A DNA stretch of 64,000 bases from Sphaerisporangium rufum (GCF_016863395.1 NZ_BOOU01000003.1:104260-168259); one strand, 5' to 3'; positions 16,691 through 25,726 are shown, counted from the first letter of the stretch. Program-made: numbers and translations. Notes: a model not told the origin generated them from the sequence alone.

Positions 16691-17959
16691 TCAGCTCGAC
16701 GGATCGGCCTCCCACAGCGCGGCCAACGGCAGGGCTCGCATTCGTTCCCCGAAGGGGAGGATCTGCCGCCCCGCATAGAGGACGAACCCGGCTATGAGCC
16801 GGTCGCCCAGCCGCCGGGCCAGATGTTGGAGGCCGCGGAAATCCTCGGCCCGAACGGTCTCCGCGGCTTTCACCTCGATCCCGACGATCTCCCCCGAGGC
16901 CCGTTCGAGTATGCCGTCGACCTCCATTCCGTCGCGGTCTCGATAGTGGTACAGCCGGGCCGGCTCCTCGGCCCAGGTGAGCTGCCTTTCGATCTCCCCC
17001 AGGGCGAAGTTCTCCACCAGAGGGCCGACCGGTGCGGTGACATCGGCCACTCGTCCAGGGGTGAGGCCGGCAAGATGCGCTCCCAGGCCGGAGTCCACCA
17101 TGATGAGCTTCGGTGTGGCGACGGCCCGCGTGGTCGCGTTGGATGACCAGGCAGGGATCCGGTGAATTACATAAATCAGCTCAAGTAGATCGAGGTATCT
17201 TTTTATAGTGCTCCGGGCGATACCGAGATCGCTGCTGAGATTGTCGATTACCGCAAGGCCGCCCATCCGGCCGGCGAGGACGTTGAGCAGCCGGCGGATA
17301 TCCGCCGGGCGCTCGATATCGGATACCTGTCGCACATCGCGGTGGACCAGGTCGGAAATGTACGATTCGAAGAATCGGGCACGCCTGCGGAACGTCGACC
17401 GGTGGACGGCTTCGGGATAGCCACCACGGATGGCCCGCTCGATGTAGTTCGCTCGGCGCAACGTAGACTGCGGGACCTTGAGGTCAGGACCATGCCGGAA
17501 TACCGAGTCCACGAACCCGTCGGGCCGGCGATCGATCTCGCCTTGCGACAACGGCCACAACTCGATCGTCTCGGAGCGGCCGGGAAGAGAATCGGGAATG
17601 TCCCGCAGCCCGAGCAGCCGAGCGGAACCGGTGAGCAGATAGCGACCTGGACGCGGGTCCAGGTCGACCTCACGCTTGATGGACAGCAGCAGCTCGGGAA
17701 CACGCTGGATCTCATCGATGAGCAGCAGCCCTTCGTGATGGACCACGCCGTCCGGATCCAGCCGGGCGGCCGCCCGTACCGCCGCCTCATCGAGGTACAA
17801 CTCGCGAGCACCGGGCGTGGCGGTCGCGATCTCGTGCGCCAATGTGCTCTTCCCGACCTGGCGGGCGCCGTTGACGACCACGACCCGCGTGTCGGCCAGC
17901 GCTTCGCGAGTCATCTCCCGTGCCCGGCGCGGGTAGAGGGCGAGTTCGTCAACGTCCAT
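16691..17959 (-). CDS. AAA ATPase with DUF4143 nuclease-like domain
   Basis: A 422-aa cytoplasmic P-loop protein. Walker A is NGARQVGKSTL (about residues 29-39) and Walker B is GLLLIDEIQRVPEL. A winged-helix segment at about residues 210-260 is followed by the DUF4143 domain, whose core (HYRDRDGMEVDGILERASGEIVGIEVK) has the E...D...ExK pattern of PD-(D/E)xK folds. Function is unproven in the family; roles in mobile-element or defence contexts have been suggested. Its promoter region holds five 23-bp tandem repeats. A truncated relative lies at 25631-25726. Confidence 0.88.
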   Translation of the reverse strand: MDVDELALYPRRAREMTREALADTRVVVVNGARQVGKSTLAHEIATATPGARELYLDEAAVRAAARLDPDGVVHHEGLLLIDEIQRVPELLLSIKREVDLDPRPGRYLLTGSARLLGLRDIPDSLPGRSETIELWPLSQGEIDRRPDGFVDSVFRHGPDLKVPQSTLRRANYIERAIRGGYPEAVHRSTFRRRARFFESYISDLVHRDVRQVSDIERPADIRRLLNVLAGRMGGLAVIDNLSSDLGIARSTIKRYLDLLELIYVIHRIPAWSSNATTRAVATPKLIMVDSGLGAHLAGLTPGRVADVTAPVGPLVENFALGEIERQLTWAEEPARLYHYRDRDGMEVDGILERASGEIVGIEVKAAETVRAEDFRGLQHLARRLGDRLIAGFVLYAGRQILPFGERMRALPLAALWEADPSS

Positions 17960-17992
17960 AAGCTGGGATTCTACGGCCGCACGAACTGATCC

Positions 17993-18107
17993 GTGGTGGA
18001 TCTGCCGGACGGGTCGTGGTGGATCTGCCGCAGGGGTCGTGGTGGATCTGCCGGACGCTTGGTGGTGGATCTGCCGGAGTGTTCATGGTGGATCTGCCGC
18101 AGCGGCT
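17993..18107. repeat. Five 23-bp tandem repeats upstream of the DUF4143 ATPase
   Basis: The 15-bp core GTGGTGGATCTGCCG starts at 17993, 18016, 18039, 18062 and 18085 (the last copy begins with A). The period is exactly 23 bp, and the remaining 8 bp of each unit vary. The block starts 34 nt upstream of the ATPase ATG and fills much of the 255-nt gap to the next gene. The period is not a multiple of three, so the repeat is unlikely to be coding. It could be an operator array or a minisatellite. Confidence 0.9.
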
Positions 18108-18214
18108 ACGCGAATCCGCAGATATCACGATGACCCGCCGTGCGCTCCGATCACCCGATGAACCGGGTCCTCGACCGGCGGGCACCGGACGAGATGAAAT
18201 ATGGGTCCCCGCCC

Positions 18215-19801
18215 TCACTCGATGGTGGTGGCGGTGTGGCGGGCCCAGCGGTAGTCGGCCTTGCCGGCCGGCGTGCGGACCATCCGGTCGACGAAGGCAT
18301 AGCTACGCGGCACCTTGTAGCCGGACAGGCGTTCCCGGCAGTGCGCGTCGAGTTCCTCGGCGGTGGGCCGGGTGCCGGGGCGGGGTTCGACGACGGCGGC
18401 GACCCGCTCGCCCCACCGCTCGTCGGGGACGCCGGTGACCACCGCGTCGAACACCGCCGGGTGCCCCTTGAGCACCGCCTCGACCTCCTCGGGGAAGACC
18501 TTCTCGCCGCCGGTGTTGACGCACTGCGAGCCGCGGCCGAACACCCGGATCGTCCCGTCCGCCTCCACCTGCGCGAGGTCGCCGGTGAGCAGCCACCGGG
18601 TGCCGCGCGCGTCGGTGACGAAGGTGGCGGCGGTCTTGTCCGGGTCGTTGTAGTACCCGAAGGCGATGTCGCCGCTCTTGGCGATGGTCCCCATCACCCC
18701 CGAGCCGGGGACGACCGGCTCCAGCGCGTCGTCCAGCACCGCGAGGGTCGCGGTGGCGTTGGGCTGGTACTTCAGCCCGGACTCCGGGGACGATCCGGCC
18801 ACGGCGGAGGCGGTGTAGCCGGACTCGGTGGAGCCGAAGCTGTCCATGATCATCACATTGGGCAGCAGCTCCTGTAAGCGCTCGCGGACCGCGCCGCTCA
18901 GGATGGCCCCGGTCGAGCTGAGCACCATCAGCGACGACAGGTCGTAGCCGCCGGCGGCGATCTCCTCGGCGAGCGGCCGGGCCATCGCGTCACCGGTGAG
19001 GTTGACGCTGAGCACCTTCTCCCGCTCGACGGTGCGCAGCACGTCGGCGGGGTCGAACCTGCGGGTGTAGGCGACGGTGCCGCCCAGCCACCAGGTGATG
19101 AAGGTGCCCATCTGCGCGGCGCCGTGCATCAGCGGCGCGGCGGGCATCATGACGAACGGGCCGCCGGCCGCCGCCGTCTCGACGACCTGCCGCGGCTCCT
19201 TGTGCGGCTCGCCGTAGGGGTTGCCGCCGCCGAACGCCATGAACAGGTCCCGAGTGCGCCACATGACGCCCTTGGGCATGCCGGTGGTGCCGCCGGTGTA
19301 GATGATGTAGAGATCGTCGCCGGACCGCTCCGGCAGGCCGTCCCGCCCGGACGGCCGCCCGGCCACCGCCTGGTCGTACGGCACCGCGCCGGTCACCTTG
19401 GACGTGCCGCCGGTCACCACCAGGGTGGTCAGCTTCGGGCACTCCGGCGCGGTGGCGGCCACCCGCTCGTCGAACTCGGTGTCGTACAGCAGGGCCACGA
19501 TGCCGGAGTCGGTGTACAGGTAGCGCAGCTCGGCGGCGACGTACCGGTAGTTCACGTTGACCGGCACCGCCCTGATCTTGAGGGTGGCGAGCAGCGCGGC
19601 CACGTACTCGACGCCGTTGTACAGCTGCATGCCGACGTGCTCGCCCGGCCGCACGCCGCGCTCGGTGAGGAAGTGCGCGAGCCGGTTGGCCTCGGCGTCC
19701 AGCTCGGCGTAGGTCAGCCGCCGGTCGCCGCACACCACCGCGGTCCGGTCGCCGATCGCGTCGGCCACGCCCTCGAACAGGTCGGCGTGGTTGAACTCCA
19801 T
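18215..19801 (-). CDS. Acyl-CoA synthetase, FadD19-like
   Basis: An AMP-forming acyl-CoA ligase of 528 aa. Motif A5-like YIIYTGGTTGMPKGVMWR binds ATP, then DSFGSTESG, the TGDLAQVEADGTIRVFGRGSQ hinge and the C-terminal catalytic lysine region (TPAGKADYRW) follow. Length and context (two thiolase-like proteins, a DUF35 protein, another ligase and a crotonase) resemble the mycobacterial sterol side-chain cluster, where FadD19 activates a C26 steroid acid. Steroid specificity is inferred from neighbours. It is the last gene of a minus-strand run starting at 24487, with an 18-nt gap from the thiolase upstream. Confidence 0.88.
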   Translation of the reverse strand: MEFNHADLFEGVADAIGDRTAVVCGDRRLTYAELDAEANRLAHFLTERGVRPGEHVGMQLYNGVEYVAALLATLKIRAVPVNVNYRYVAAELRYLYTDSGIVALLYDTEFDERVAATAPECPKLTTLVVTGGTSKVTGAVPYDQAVAGRPSGRDGLPERSGDDLYIIYTGGTTGMPKGVMWRTRDLFMAFGGGNPYGEPHKEPRQVVETAAAGGPFVMMPAAPLMHGAAQMGTFITWWLGGTVAYTRRFDPADVLRTVEREKVLSVNLTGDAMARPLAEEIAAGGYDLSSLMVLSSTGAILSGAVRERLQELLPNVMIMDSFGSTESGYTASAVAGSSPESGLKYQPNATATLAVLDDALEPVVPGSGVMGTIAKSGDIAFGYYNDPDKTAATFVTDARGTRWLLTGDLAQVEADGTIRVFGRGSQCVNTGGEKVFPEEVEAVLKGHPAVFDAVVTGVPDERWGERVAAVVEPRPGTRPTAEELDAHCRERLSGYKVPRSYAFVDRMVRTPAGKADYRWARHTATTIE

Positions 19802-19819
19802 CGGGCCCTCCTGGGGGAG

Positions 19820-20968
19820 CTACGGCCGGTCGCTGCCGACCATCCACATCGCGAAGAACTGCGCGCCACCGCCGTAAGCGTGGCCGAGGGCGCGCCGCGC
19901 GCCGTCCACCTGGTGCTCGCCGGCCAGCCCGCGCACCTGCTGCGCCGCCTCGGCGAACCGGATGAGCCCGGACGCGCCGATCGGGTTGGCGCTGAGCACG
20001 CCGCCGGAGGCGTTCCACGGGATGTCGCCGTCCAGCGCGGTGGCGCCGGCCTCGGTGAGCTTCCACCCCTCGCCGGCGCCGGCGAAACCCAGGTTCTCCA
20101 GCCACATCGGCTCGTACCAGGAGAACGGGACGTACACCTCGGCGACGTCGATCTCGCGGCGCGGGTCGGTGACGCCGGCCTGGCGGTAGACGTCGGCGGC
20201 GCAGTCCCGGCCGCCCCGCGGGTCCACCATGTCGCGGCCGGCCCGGAAGATCGGTTCCGAGCGCATCGCGGCGCCGTGCACCCAGGCGGGGGTGCCGGTC
20301 ACCTTGTGCTCGGCGGCCAGCACCATCGCGCAGGCACCGTCGGAGGACGGGCAGGTCTCCAGGTAGCGGATCGGCTCCCACAGCATCGGCGTCGCCTCGA
20401 CCAGCTCGCGGGTGATGCCGGGGATGCGCAGGTGCGCGTACGGGTTCTTCAGCGCGTTGCGCCGGTCCTTGACCGCCACCAGGGTGCCGATGTGATCAGG
20501 TGCGCCGGAGCGGCGGATGTACTCGCGGATGTGCGGGGCGAAGTAGCCGCCGGCCCCGACGACCAGCGAGGCGGTGAACGGCAGGTGGGTGGACAGCGCC
20601 CAGGTGGCGTTGGACTCCGACTGCTTCTCGAAGGCGACCACCAGCACCCGCTCGTGCACCCCGGACTGGATCAGTGAGGCGCCGACCAGCGCGGTGGAGC
20701 CGCCCACGCTGCCCGCGGTGTGCACCCGGGTCACCGGCTTGCCGGCCGCGCCGAGCGCGTCGGCCAGGTAGGCCTCGGGCATCATGACGCCCTCGAACAG
20801 GTCGGGGGCCTTGCCGAGCACCACCGCGTCGATGTCGCCGAACGTCAGCCCGGCGTCGTCCAGGGCGCGCAGCGCGGCCTCACGGACCAGGCCGGCGATC
20901 GACACGTCCCGGCGCCGGGTCTGGTACCTGGTCTGGCCGACCCCGATGACGGCGCAGCGTTCGCCCAT
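19820..20968 (-). CDS. Thiolase-like lipid-transfer protein (Ltp3-like)
   Basis: A 382-aa thiolase-fold protein (MGERCAVIGVGQTRYQTRRRD ... NASGGVLSANPIGASGLIRF). The position of the nucleophilic Cys of classical thiolases reads TAGSVGGST, with no Cys, and the second Cys near the C-terminus is also absent (YGGGAQFFAMW). It therefore probably does not act as an ordinary Claisen thiolase. Related SCP2-thiolase proteins paired with DUF35 partners catalyse retro-aldol cleavage of steroid side chains. Only 2 nt separate it from the upstream thiolase gene. ATG at 20968 is the first start after that stop. Confidence 0.85.
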   Translation of the reverse strand: MGERCAVIGVGQTRYQTRRRDVSIAGLVREAALRALDDAGLTFGDIDAVVLGKAPDLFEGVMMPEAYLADALGAAGKPVTRVHTAGSVGGSTALVGASLIQSGVHERVLVVAFEKQSESNATWALSTHLPFTASLVVGAGGYFAPHIREYIRRSGAPDHIGTLVAVKDRRNALKNPYAHLRIPGITRELVEATPMLWEPIRYLETCPSSDGACAMVLAAEHKVTGTPAWVHGAAMRSEPIFRAGRDMVDPRGGRDCAADVYRQAGVTDPRREIDVAEVYVPFSWYEPMWLENLGFAGAGEGWKLTEAGATALDGDIPWNASGGVLSANPIGASGLIRFAEAAQQVRGLAGEHQVDGARRALGHAYGGGAQFFAMWMVGSDRP

Positions 20969-20970
20969 GG

Positions 20971-21990
20971 TCAGGCCTCCATCACGGCGACGAGGTTCTG
21001 CTGGAGGCACGGCCCGGCGGCGGCGTGCCCGAGGACGCGGGTCGCGGTGCCGTCCATGACGCGCCGGGCGGCCTCGCCGATGCGGATCAGCCCGGTGGCC
21101 ATCACGGGATTGGCGGCGAGCGGCCCGCCGGAGGGGTTGACCACCGTGTCCGGCGACAGGCCGAGGGCGTCGGCGAGGATGATCTCCTCGTGGCTGAACT
21201 GCGCGTGCAGCTCGGCCACGTCGAGGTGACCCTTGCCGGCCCCCGCCGCTCGTGCGGCGTCGGCGGCGGAGGCCGACCGGGCAAGATCTCGCATACCCAG
21301 GTAGTGCGGCTCTATGCGGTGCGCGATGCCCGAGATCCACGCGGGGCGTTCGGCCAGCTCCCGGGCCAGGTCACCGGCGGCCAGCACCACCGCCGCGGCG
21401 CCGTCGGTGATCGGCGCGATGTCGGACGGGCGCAGCGGCGCCACCTCGTACTCCTCCTCGCCCGGGTCGGGCAGGTCCAGCGCGCAGGGGTTGGCCCGGC
21501 CGGCGGCGCGGCTGCGGCGGACGATCTCGCGCAGCCGGGCCTCGTCCGCGCCGAGCGCGCTCGCCTGCAGCGCGGCGAACGACACCTGGTCCAGGCCGAG
21601 CGGCGCCAGGTAGTACGGGTCGAGCTGCAGGGTCATGATCTCCCGCAGGTCGCCCAGGCTGGACTTGCCGAAGCCGTACACCAGCGCGGTGTCCACGTCG
21701 CCGTGCTGCAGCCGCACCCACGCCTCATGCAGCGCCCACGCGGCGTCCATCTCCACGTGGCTCTCGGAGATGGGCGGCCAGGCGCCGACGGCGTCCAGCG
21801 CGGAGACGAACGAGAACGGCGCCCCGGCCAGGTAGTCGCAGCTGCCCGAGCAGGTGAACCCGAAGCGGGCCAGCCCGGTGCGCTCCTTGACCTCGCCGAG
21901 CACCGGCAGGAGCATCTCCGGCTCGCTCAGCCCTTCGTCGTGGCCGGTGTGCCGGGTCTGGGCGAAGGCGACCACCGCTACCTCACGCAC
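20971..21990 (-). CDS. Thiolase-like protein (Ltp4-like)
   Basis: A 339-aa thiolase-superfamily protein, shorter than true thiolases (about 390 aa). N-terminal VVAFAQTRHTG and C-terminal NPSGGPLAANPVMATGLIRIGEA motifs are present. The usual nucleophile position lies in ISESHVEMDAAW and lacks Cys. The gene order DUF35 protein, Ltp4-like, Ltp3-like matches Rv3521-Rv3523 of M. tuberculosis as I recall it, which supports a heteromeric enzyme in side-chain beta-oxidation. It begins 42 nt after the DUF35 gene. Confidence 0.83.
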   Translation of the reverse strand: MREVAVVAFAQTRHTGHDEGLSEPEMLLPVLGEVKERTGLARFGFTCSGSCDYLAGAPFSFVSALDAVGAWPPISESHVEMDAAWALHEAWVRLQHGDVDTALVYGFGKSSLGDLREIMTLQLDPYYLAPLGLDQVSFAALQASALGADEARLREIVRRSRAAGRANPCALDLPDPGEEEYEVAPLRPSDIAPITDGAAAVVLAAGDLARELAERPAWISGIAHRIEPHYLGMRDLARSASAADAARAAGAGKGHLDVAELHAQFSHEEIILADALGLSPDTVVNPSGGPLAANPVMATGLIRIGEAARRVMDGTATRVLGHAAAGPCLQQNLVAVMEA

Positions 21991-22032
21991 GTGCGCTCCT
22001 CCCCATCACGACTCCGCGTCCACCGCTCGGCA

Positions 22033-22953
22033 TCACAGCTCGGCGTCCGGCTCGCCGGTGGGCGCGAACCATCGGACGGCGGTCATCGACAGGGTGCGCT
22101 CCTCCGGCGGCAGCCAGACGGCCCGCACCCGCATGCCCTGGCGCACCTCGTGCGCCGGGACGTCGCCCAGCAGCGCGATCATCGGCACGTCCGCGCCGTC
22201 GAGCATGATGTAGGCCGACACGAACGGCACCTGCGGGGCGCGCGGGTCGGGCAGGTTGTTGATGGCGAACGTGGTGACGGTGCCGGTGTCCGGCAGCGTC
22301 ACCTCCTCCTCGATGACCGAGCCGCACGCCGGGCAGGACGTGCGGTACGGCACGTACACCTTGTCGCACTCCGGGCAGCGCCCGCCGAGGAAGACGCCGT
22401 CGCGGACGCCTTCCAGGAAGCGGGCCAGCGACCGGCCGGGCCGCACCCGGTAGGCGGCGCGCACCGGCGCCGCCATGGTGGTGACCTCGGGGACGAAGCA
22501 GGCGATGTCGGTGACGTGCCCGGTGCGCTCGCCGTCCGGGCGCCACCGGGGCCGCACCCGCAGGCCCGGGCGCATCGCCTTCACCGTGCCGGCGTCCACG
22601 GCGTGTACCAGCGCGGTGTCGGCGCCGTCCAGCCGGACCAGCGCCCAGGCGAACGGCCGGTCCAGCGGGTGGCCGGGGCGCGGCGCGCTCACCCAGGCCC
22701 AGCTCTGCACGGTGCCGGCCGGCCCGACCTCGGGGAACTCCCCGGTGACCGGCTCGCCGGTGTCCGGGTCGTACTCCAGCGGCGGCACCAGCACCCGGCC
22801 GGACGCGGTGCGCACCCCGACGATCCGCCGGTCGCGCAGCTCGGTGAGGAAGCGCCCGATGACCGGCCCGGTGGTGCGGGTGTAGCCGCCGGGGAACTCC
22901 AGCACGTGCTCGGCGACCAGCGCGGCGGCGTCCGGCGAGGGATCAGATGGCAC
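22033..22953 (-). CDS. Double DUF35 OB-fold protein
   Basis: A 306-aa protein with two DUF35/OB-fold units. The N-terminal unit (about residues 25-150) lacks zinc ligands. The C-terminal unit (about 165-300) has the rubredoxin-like zinc ribbon CPECDKVYVPYRTSCPACG followed by an OB fold ending in MRVRAVWLPPEE. DUF35 proteins associate with thiolase-like partners, as in the aldolase pair Ltp2-ChsH2, and probably position the acyl-CoA. It overlaps the upstream ligase gene by 11 nt and precedes the two thiolase-like genes, consistent with a complex. Confidence 0.88.
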   Translation of the reverse strand: MPSDPSPDAAALVAEHVLEFPGGYTRTTGPVIGRFLTELRDRRIVGVRTASGRVLVPPLEYDPDTGEPVTGEFPEVGPAGTVQSWAWVSAPRPGHPLDRPFAWALVRLDGADTALVHAVDAGTVKAMRPGLRVRPRWRPDGERTGHVTDIACFVPEVTTMAAPVRAAYRVRPGRSLARFLEGVRDGVFLGGRCPECDKVYVPYRTSCPACGSVIEEEVTLPDTGTVTTFAINNLPDPRAPQVPFVSAYIMLDGADVPMIALLGDVPAHEVRQGMRVRAVWLPPEERTLSMTAVRWFAPTGEPDAEL

Positions 22954-24487
22954 GGTCGTGGCCCTCCCAGTAGGGGTCGCGCAGCCGGCGTTTCAGCAGC
23001 TTGCCGTTAGGCTCGCGGGGCATCTCGTCGATGAAGTCGACCGTGCGCGGCCACTTCATCCGGGCCAGCCGCCCCTCCAGCGAGGCCAGCAGCTCGGCGG
23101 CCAGCTCCGGGCAGGGCGCGCAGCCGGCCGCGGGCTGCACGACGGCCTTTATCTGCTCGCCCCATTCCTCGTCGGGGACGCCGAAGACGGCGACGTCCGC
23201 CACCTTCGGGTGGACCATCAGCTCGTTCTCGATCTCGGCCGGGTAGATGTTCGTCCCGCCGGAGATGATCATATCGGCCTTGCGGTCGCAGAGGTAGAGA
23301 AAACCTTCCTCATCCAGGTAGCCGATGTCGCCGACGGTGAAGTGGTCGCGCAGCCGGCCGGCCGCGGTCTTGGCCGGGTCGCCCTTGTACTCGAACCGCT
23401 GGCCGGCCATCTTCATGTAGACGGTGCCCGGGGTGCCGGGCGGCACCGGTTCGCCGTCGTCGTCCACGACCAGCACCTCGCTGATCGGCCACGGGCGGCC
23501 GACCGTGCCGGGGTGCGCGCGCCAGTCCTGCGGGGTGGCGATGGTGCCGCCGCCCTCGGTGGCCGCGTAGTACTCGTAGACGCAGTCGCCCCACCAGTCG
23601 AGCATGGCCCGCTTGACCGGCACCGGGCAGGGCGCCGCCGCGTGGATCATCCAGCGCAGCGACGACAGGTCGTACTTGTGCCGCGTCTCCTCCGGCAGCG
23701 ACAGCAGCCGCTTGAAGTGGGTGGGCACCAGGTGCGAGTTGGTGACGCGGTGCTCGGCGCACAGCCGCAGCATGTCCTCGGCGTCCCACCGGTCCATGTA
23801 GACCAGGGTGTGGCCCATCTGCAGGGCGGTGCCGCCGAACTGGGTGACCGCGGTGTGGTAGCTCGGCGAGGTGACCAGGTGGACGTTCGGCCGGCCGGGG
23901 GTGACGCCGAAGATGGCGAGCAGGAACGTCATGAGCTCGGCGGCGTCGTCGGGGTCCAGGCCGCTGAGCGGGCGGCGCACCCCCTTGGGCCGGCCGGTGG
24001 TGCCCGAGGTGTAGTGCATGGTGGCGCCGGCCGTCCGCCCGTCCGGCGGGCCGTCCGGCATGCCCTCGGTCAGCTCGGCCACCGGGCGGAACCCGGGCAC
24101 CGCGCCGAACGCGAACCGCCGGTCGGGCGGCACCGCGTCCGCCGCCCGGGCCGCCTCGGCCGCGTATCGCTCGTGCGCGAAGAACGCCCGCGCCTCGCTG
24201 TCGGCCAGGATGTAGGCGATCTCCGGGCCGGTGAGGTGCCAGTTGACCGGGGTGTAGTACCAGCCGGCCTGCAGGGCGGCCAGGTAGAGCACCAGGCCGT
24301 CGGTGCCGTTCGGCACCAGCCCGCACAGCCCGTCGCCGGGCCGCAGGCCGAGGGCGCGCAGGCCGTGCACCACCCGGTTCGCCCGGGCGAGCAGCGCCCC
24401 GGCGGTATGCCGGGTGCCGTCCGGGTCGACGGCGGCGACCCAGCCGGGATCCGCCTGCGCGAGCCTCCAGAAACCGAGCGAGCCCAT
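22943..24487 (-). CDS. Acyl-CoA synthetase (FadD-type AMP ligase)
   Basis: A 514-aa AMP-forming ligase. Motifs are MHYTSGTTGRPKGVRR (ATP binding), YEYYAATEGGG, the VGDIGYLDEEGFLYLCDRKADMIISGG hinge and the catalytic lysine in REPNGKLLKRR. It is distinct from the ligase at 18215 and may act on a different intermediate of the same pathway. ATG 24487 has AAGGGAG 7 nt upstream. It is the first gene of the minus-strand operon and shares a divergent promoter region with the crotonase gene, which holds KstR-like sites. Confidence 0.9.
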   Translation of the reverse strand: MGSLGFWRLAQADPGWVAAVDPDGTRHTAGALLARANRVVHGLRALGLRPGDGLCGLVPNGTDGLVLYLAALQAGWYYTPVNWHLTGPEIAYILADSEARAFFAHERYAAEAARAADAVPPDRRFAFGAVPGFRPVAELTEGMPDGPPDGRTAGATMHYTSGTTGRPKGVRRPLSGLDPDDAAELMTFLLAIFGVTPGRPNVHLVTSPSYHTAVTQFGGTALQMGHTLVYMDRWDAEDMLRLCAEHRVTNSHLVPTHFKRLLSLPEETRHKYDLSSLRWMIHAAAPCPVPVKRAMLDWWGDCVYEYYAATEGGGTIATPQDWRAHPGTVGRPWPISEVLVVDDDGEPVPPGTPGTVYMKMAGQRFEYKGDPAKTAAGRLRDHFTVGDIGYLDEEGFLYLCDRKADMIISGGTNIYPAEIENELMVHPKVADVAVFGVPDEEWGEQIKAVVQPAAGCAPCPELAAELLASLEGRLARMKWPRTVDFIDEMPREPNGKLLKRRLRDPYWEGHDRAI

Positions 24488-24552
24488 GCCGGAACTCCCT
24501 TGTCCGTCCCCGCCGTCGTGCCGACACGTCACCCCGGAACCCACCATGAAGG

Positions 24553-24620
24553 TAGAGCACGTTCTCGGTGCTCCGGCAAGGTCTGGCGGGATCGGGCGTG
24601 ACGAACAAGAATCTGTTCTA
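24553..24620. promoter_or_regulatory. KstR-like sites between the ligase and crotonase genes
   Basis: Two 14-mers resemble TAGAACnnGTTCTA, the binding site of the steroid repressor KstR. One is TAGAGCACGTTCTC at 24553-24566 (10 of 12 fixed positions). The other is AAGAATCTGTTCTA at 24607-24620 (10 of 12). They lie in the divergent promoter region. Confidence 0.55.
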
Positions 24621-24706
24621 GTTTCTTGCCGCAGACTAACCCGGCGCGCGTCCGGCGGACAAGCATGTGATCCGCGGGGCGCGCCCGCGCGAGGAAGGCC
24701 CGCCGG

Positions 24707-25522
24707 ATGGATCTCCTGCCGATCAGCACCCCGCACTGCCGGGTGGAGCGGGACGGCCACATCGTGGTCGTCACGATGGACCGCCCGGAGGCGCGCAACG
24801 CGCTGTCCACCGACATGCTGGTCGGGCTGGCCGACGCCTGGGCGTACATATCCGCCGAGCCGGAGGTGCGGGTCGGCGTGCTGACCGGCGCCGGCGGGAC
24901 GTTTTGCGCCGGCGCCGACCTGAAGGCGATGGGCGCGCCGTCGGCGGACCCGCGGGTGCGGGAGCGGGCGGCGGCGATCACCGACTACCACTGGAAGGGC
25001 CTGCTGCGCGACGTGGACGCGCTGCCCGCCAAGCCCATCGTCTGCGCGGTCGAGGGGTACGCGGTGGCCGGTGGCACCGAGCTGCTGGTCGGCACCGACC
25101 TGCGGGTGGCCGCCGAGTCGGCCACACTCGGCCTGTTCGAGGCGCGCCGCGCGCTGTTCCCCATGGGCGGCAGCGCGATCCGGCTGCCCCGGCAGATCCC
25201 GTACGCGTTCGCCATGGACGTGCTGCTCACCGGGCGGCCGATCACCGCCGCCGAGGCCCTGGCCATGGGCATGGTCAACCGGGTGGTCCCGGACGGGCAG
25301 GCGCTGGCCGCCGCGCTGGAGCTGGCCGGGCAGGTCGCGGCGTGCGGGCCGCTGGCCGTCCAGGCGATCCTGCGCGCCTACCGCGAGACCATCGGGCTGC
25401 CGGAGGCGGAGGCGCTCAAGGTCGCCGACGCGATCGGCTGGCCGGTGATCGGCTCGCAGGACGCCAAGGAGGGCGCCCGCGCCTTCCGCGACAAGCGCCC
25501 GCCCGTCTACCGCGGCGAATGA
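24707..25522 (+). CDS. Enoyl-CoA hydratase/crotonase (EchA19-like)
   Basis: A 271-aa crotonase. The oxyanion-hole segment GAGGTFCAGADLKAM, the first catalytic-type Glu in GGTELLVGTDL and a second Glu in LFEARRALFPMGGSAIRLPR are present, so hydratase activity is plausible. Sequence features resemble EchA19, which hydrates steroid enoyl-CoAs in mycobacteria. It is divergent from the FadD/Ltp operon and shares its KstR-like control region. AGGAAGG precedes the start. Confidence 0.9.
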   Translation: MDLLPISTPHCRVERDGHIVVVTMDRPEARNALSTDMLVGLADAWAYISAEPEVRVGVLTGAGGTFCAGADLKAMGAPSADPRVRERAAAITDYHWKGLLRDVDALPAKPIVCAVEGYAVAGGTELLVGTDLRVAAESATLGLFEARRALFPMGGSAIRLPRQIPYAFAMDVLLTGRPITAAEALAMGMVNRVVPDGQALAAALELAGQVAACGPLAVQAILRAYRETIGLPEAEALKVADAIGWPVIGSQDAKEGARAFRDKRPPVYRGE

Positions 25523-25630
25523 CCAAGATCTGCAACCTTCCCAACAGGGTTCATGCGTTCTTCTCAAGATCTTGATGGCGGAATTGTCAACAGAAGGGCT
25601 GCGGAATTCACATCAGGACGGAACACGCTG

Positions 25631-25726
25631 GTGGACGAGGTACCCCGCAGGCTCCGGGCGCGCGTCGACCATGCCGTGAACACCTTCCCGGTGGTCGTGG
25701 CGACCGGGCCGCGCCAGGCGGGCTGA
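25631..25726 (+). pseudogene. Remnant of a DUF4143-type ATPase N-terminus
   Basis: A 31-codon reading frame (VDEVPRRLRARVDHAVNTF, then VVVATGPRQAG) ends in TGA exactly where the Walker A motif should continue as GKST. The PRR start, hydrophobic strand and GPRQAG match DUF4143 ATPases such as the intact gene at 16691-17959. Nothing recognisable of the remaining 390 residues follows: the nitronate-monooxygenase gene ends 7 nt later on the opposite strand. CAAGATCTTG palindrome lies upstream at 25565-25574. Confidence 0.7.

Noticed and set aside
17993..18107. CRISPR array
   Set aside because: Repeats are 15 bp with only 8-bp variable parts, far too short for CRISPR spacers, and no cas genes are nearby.
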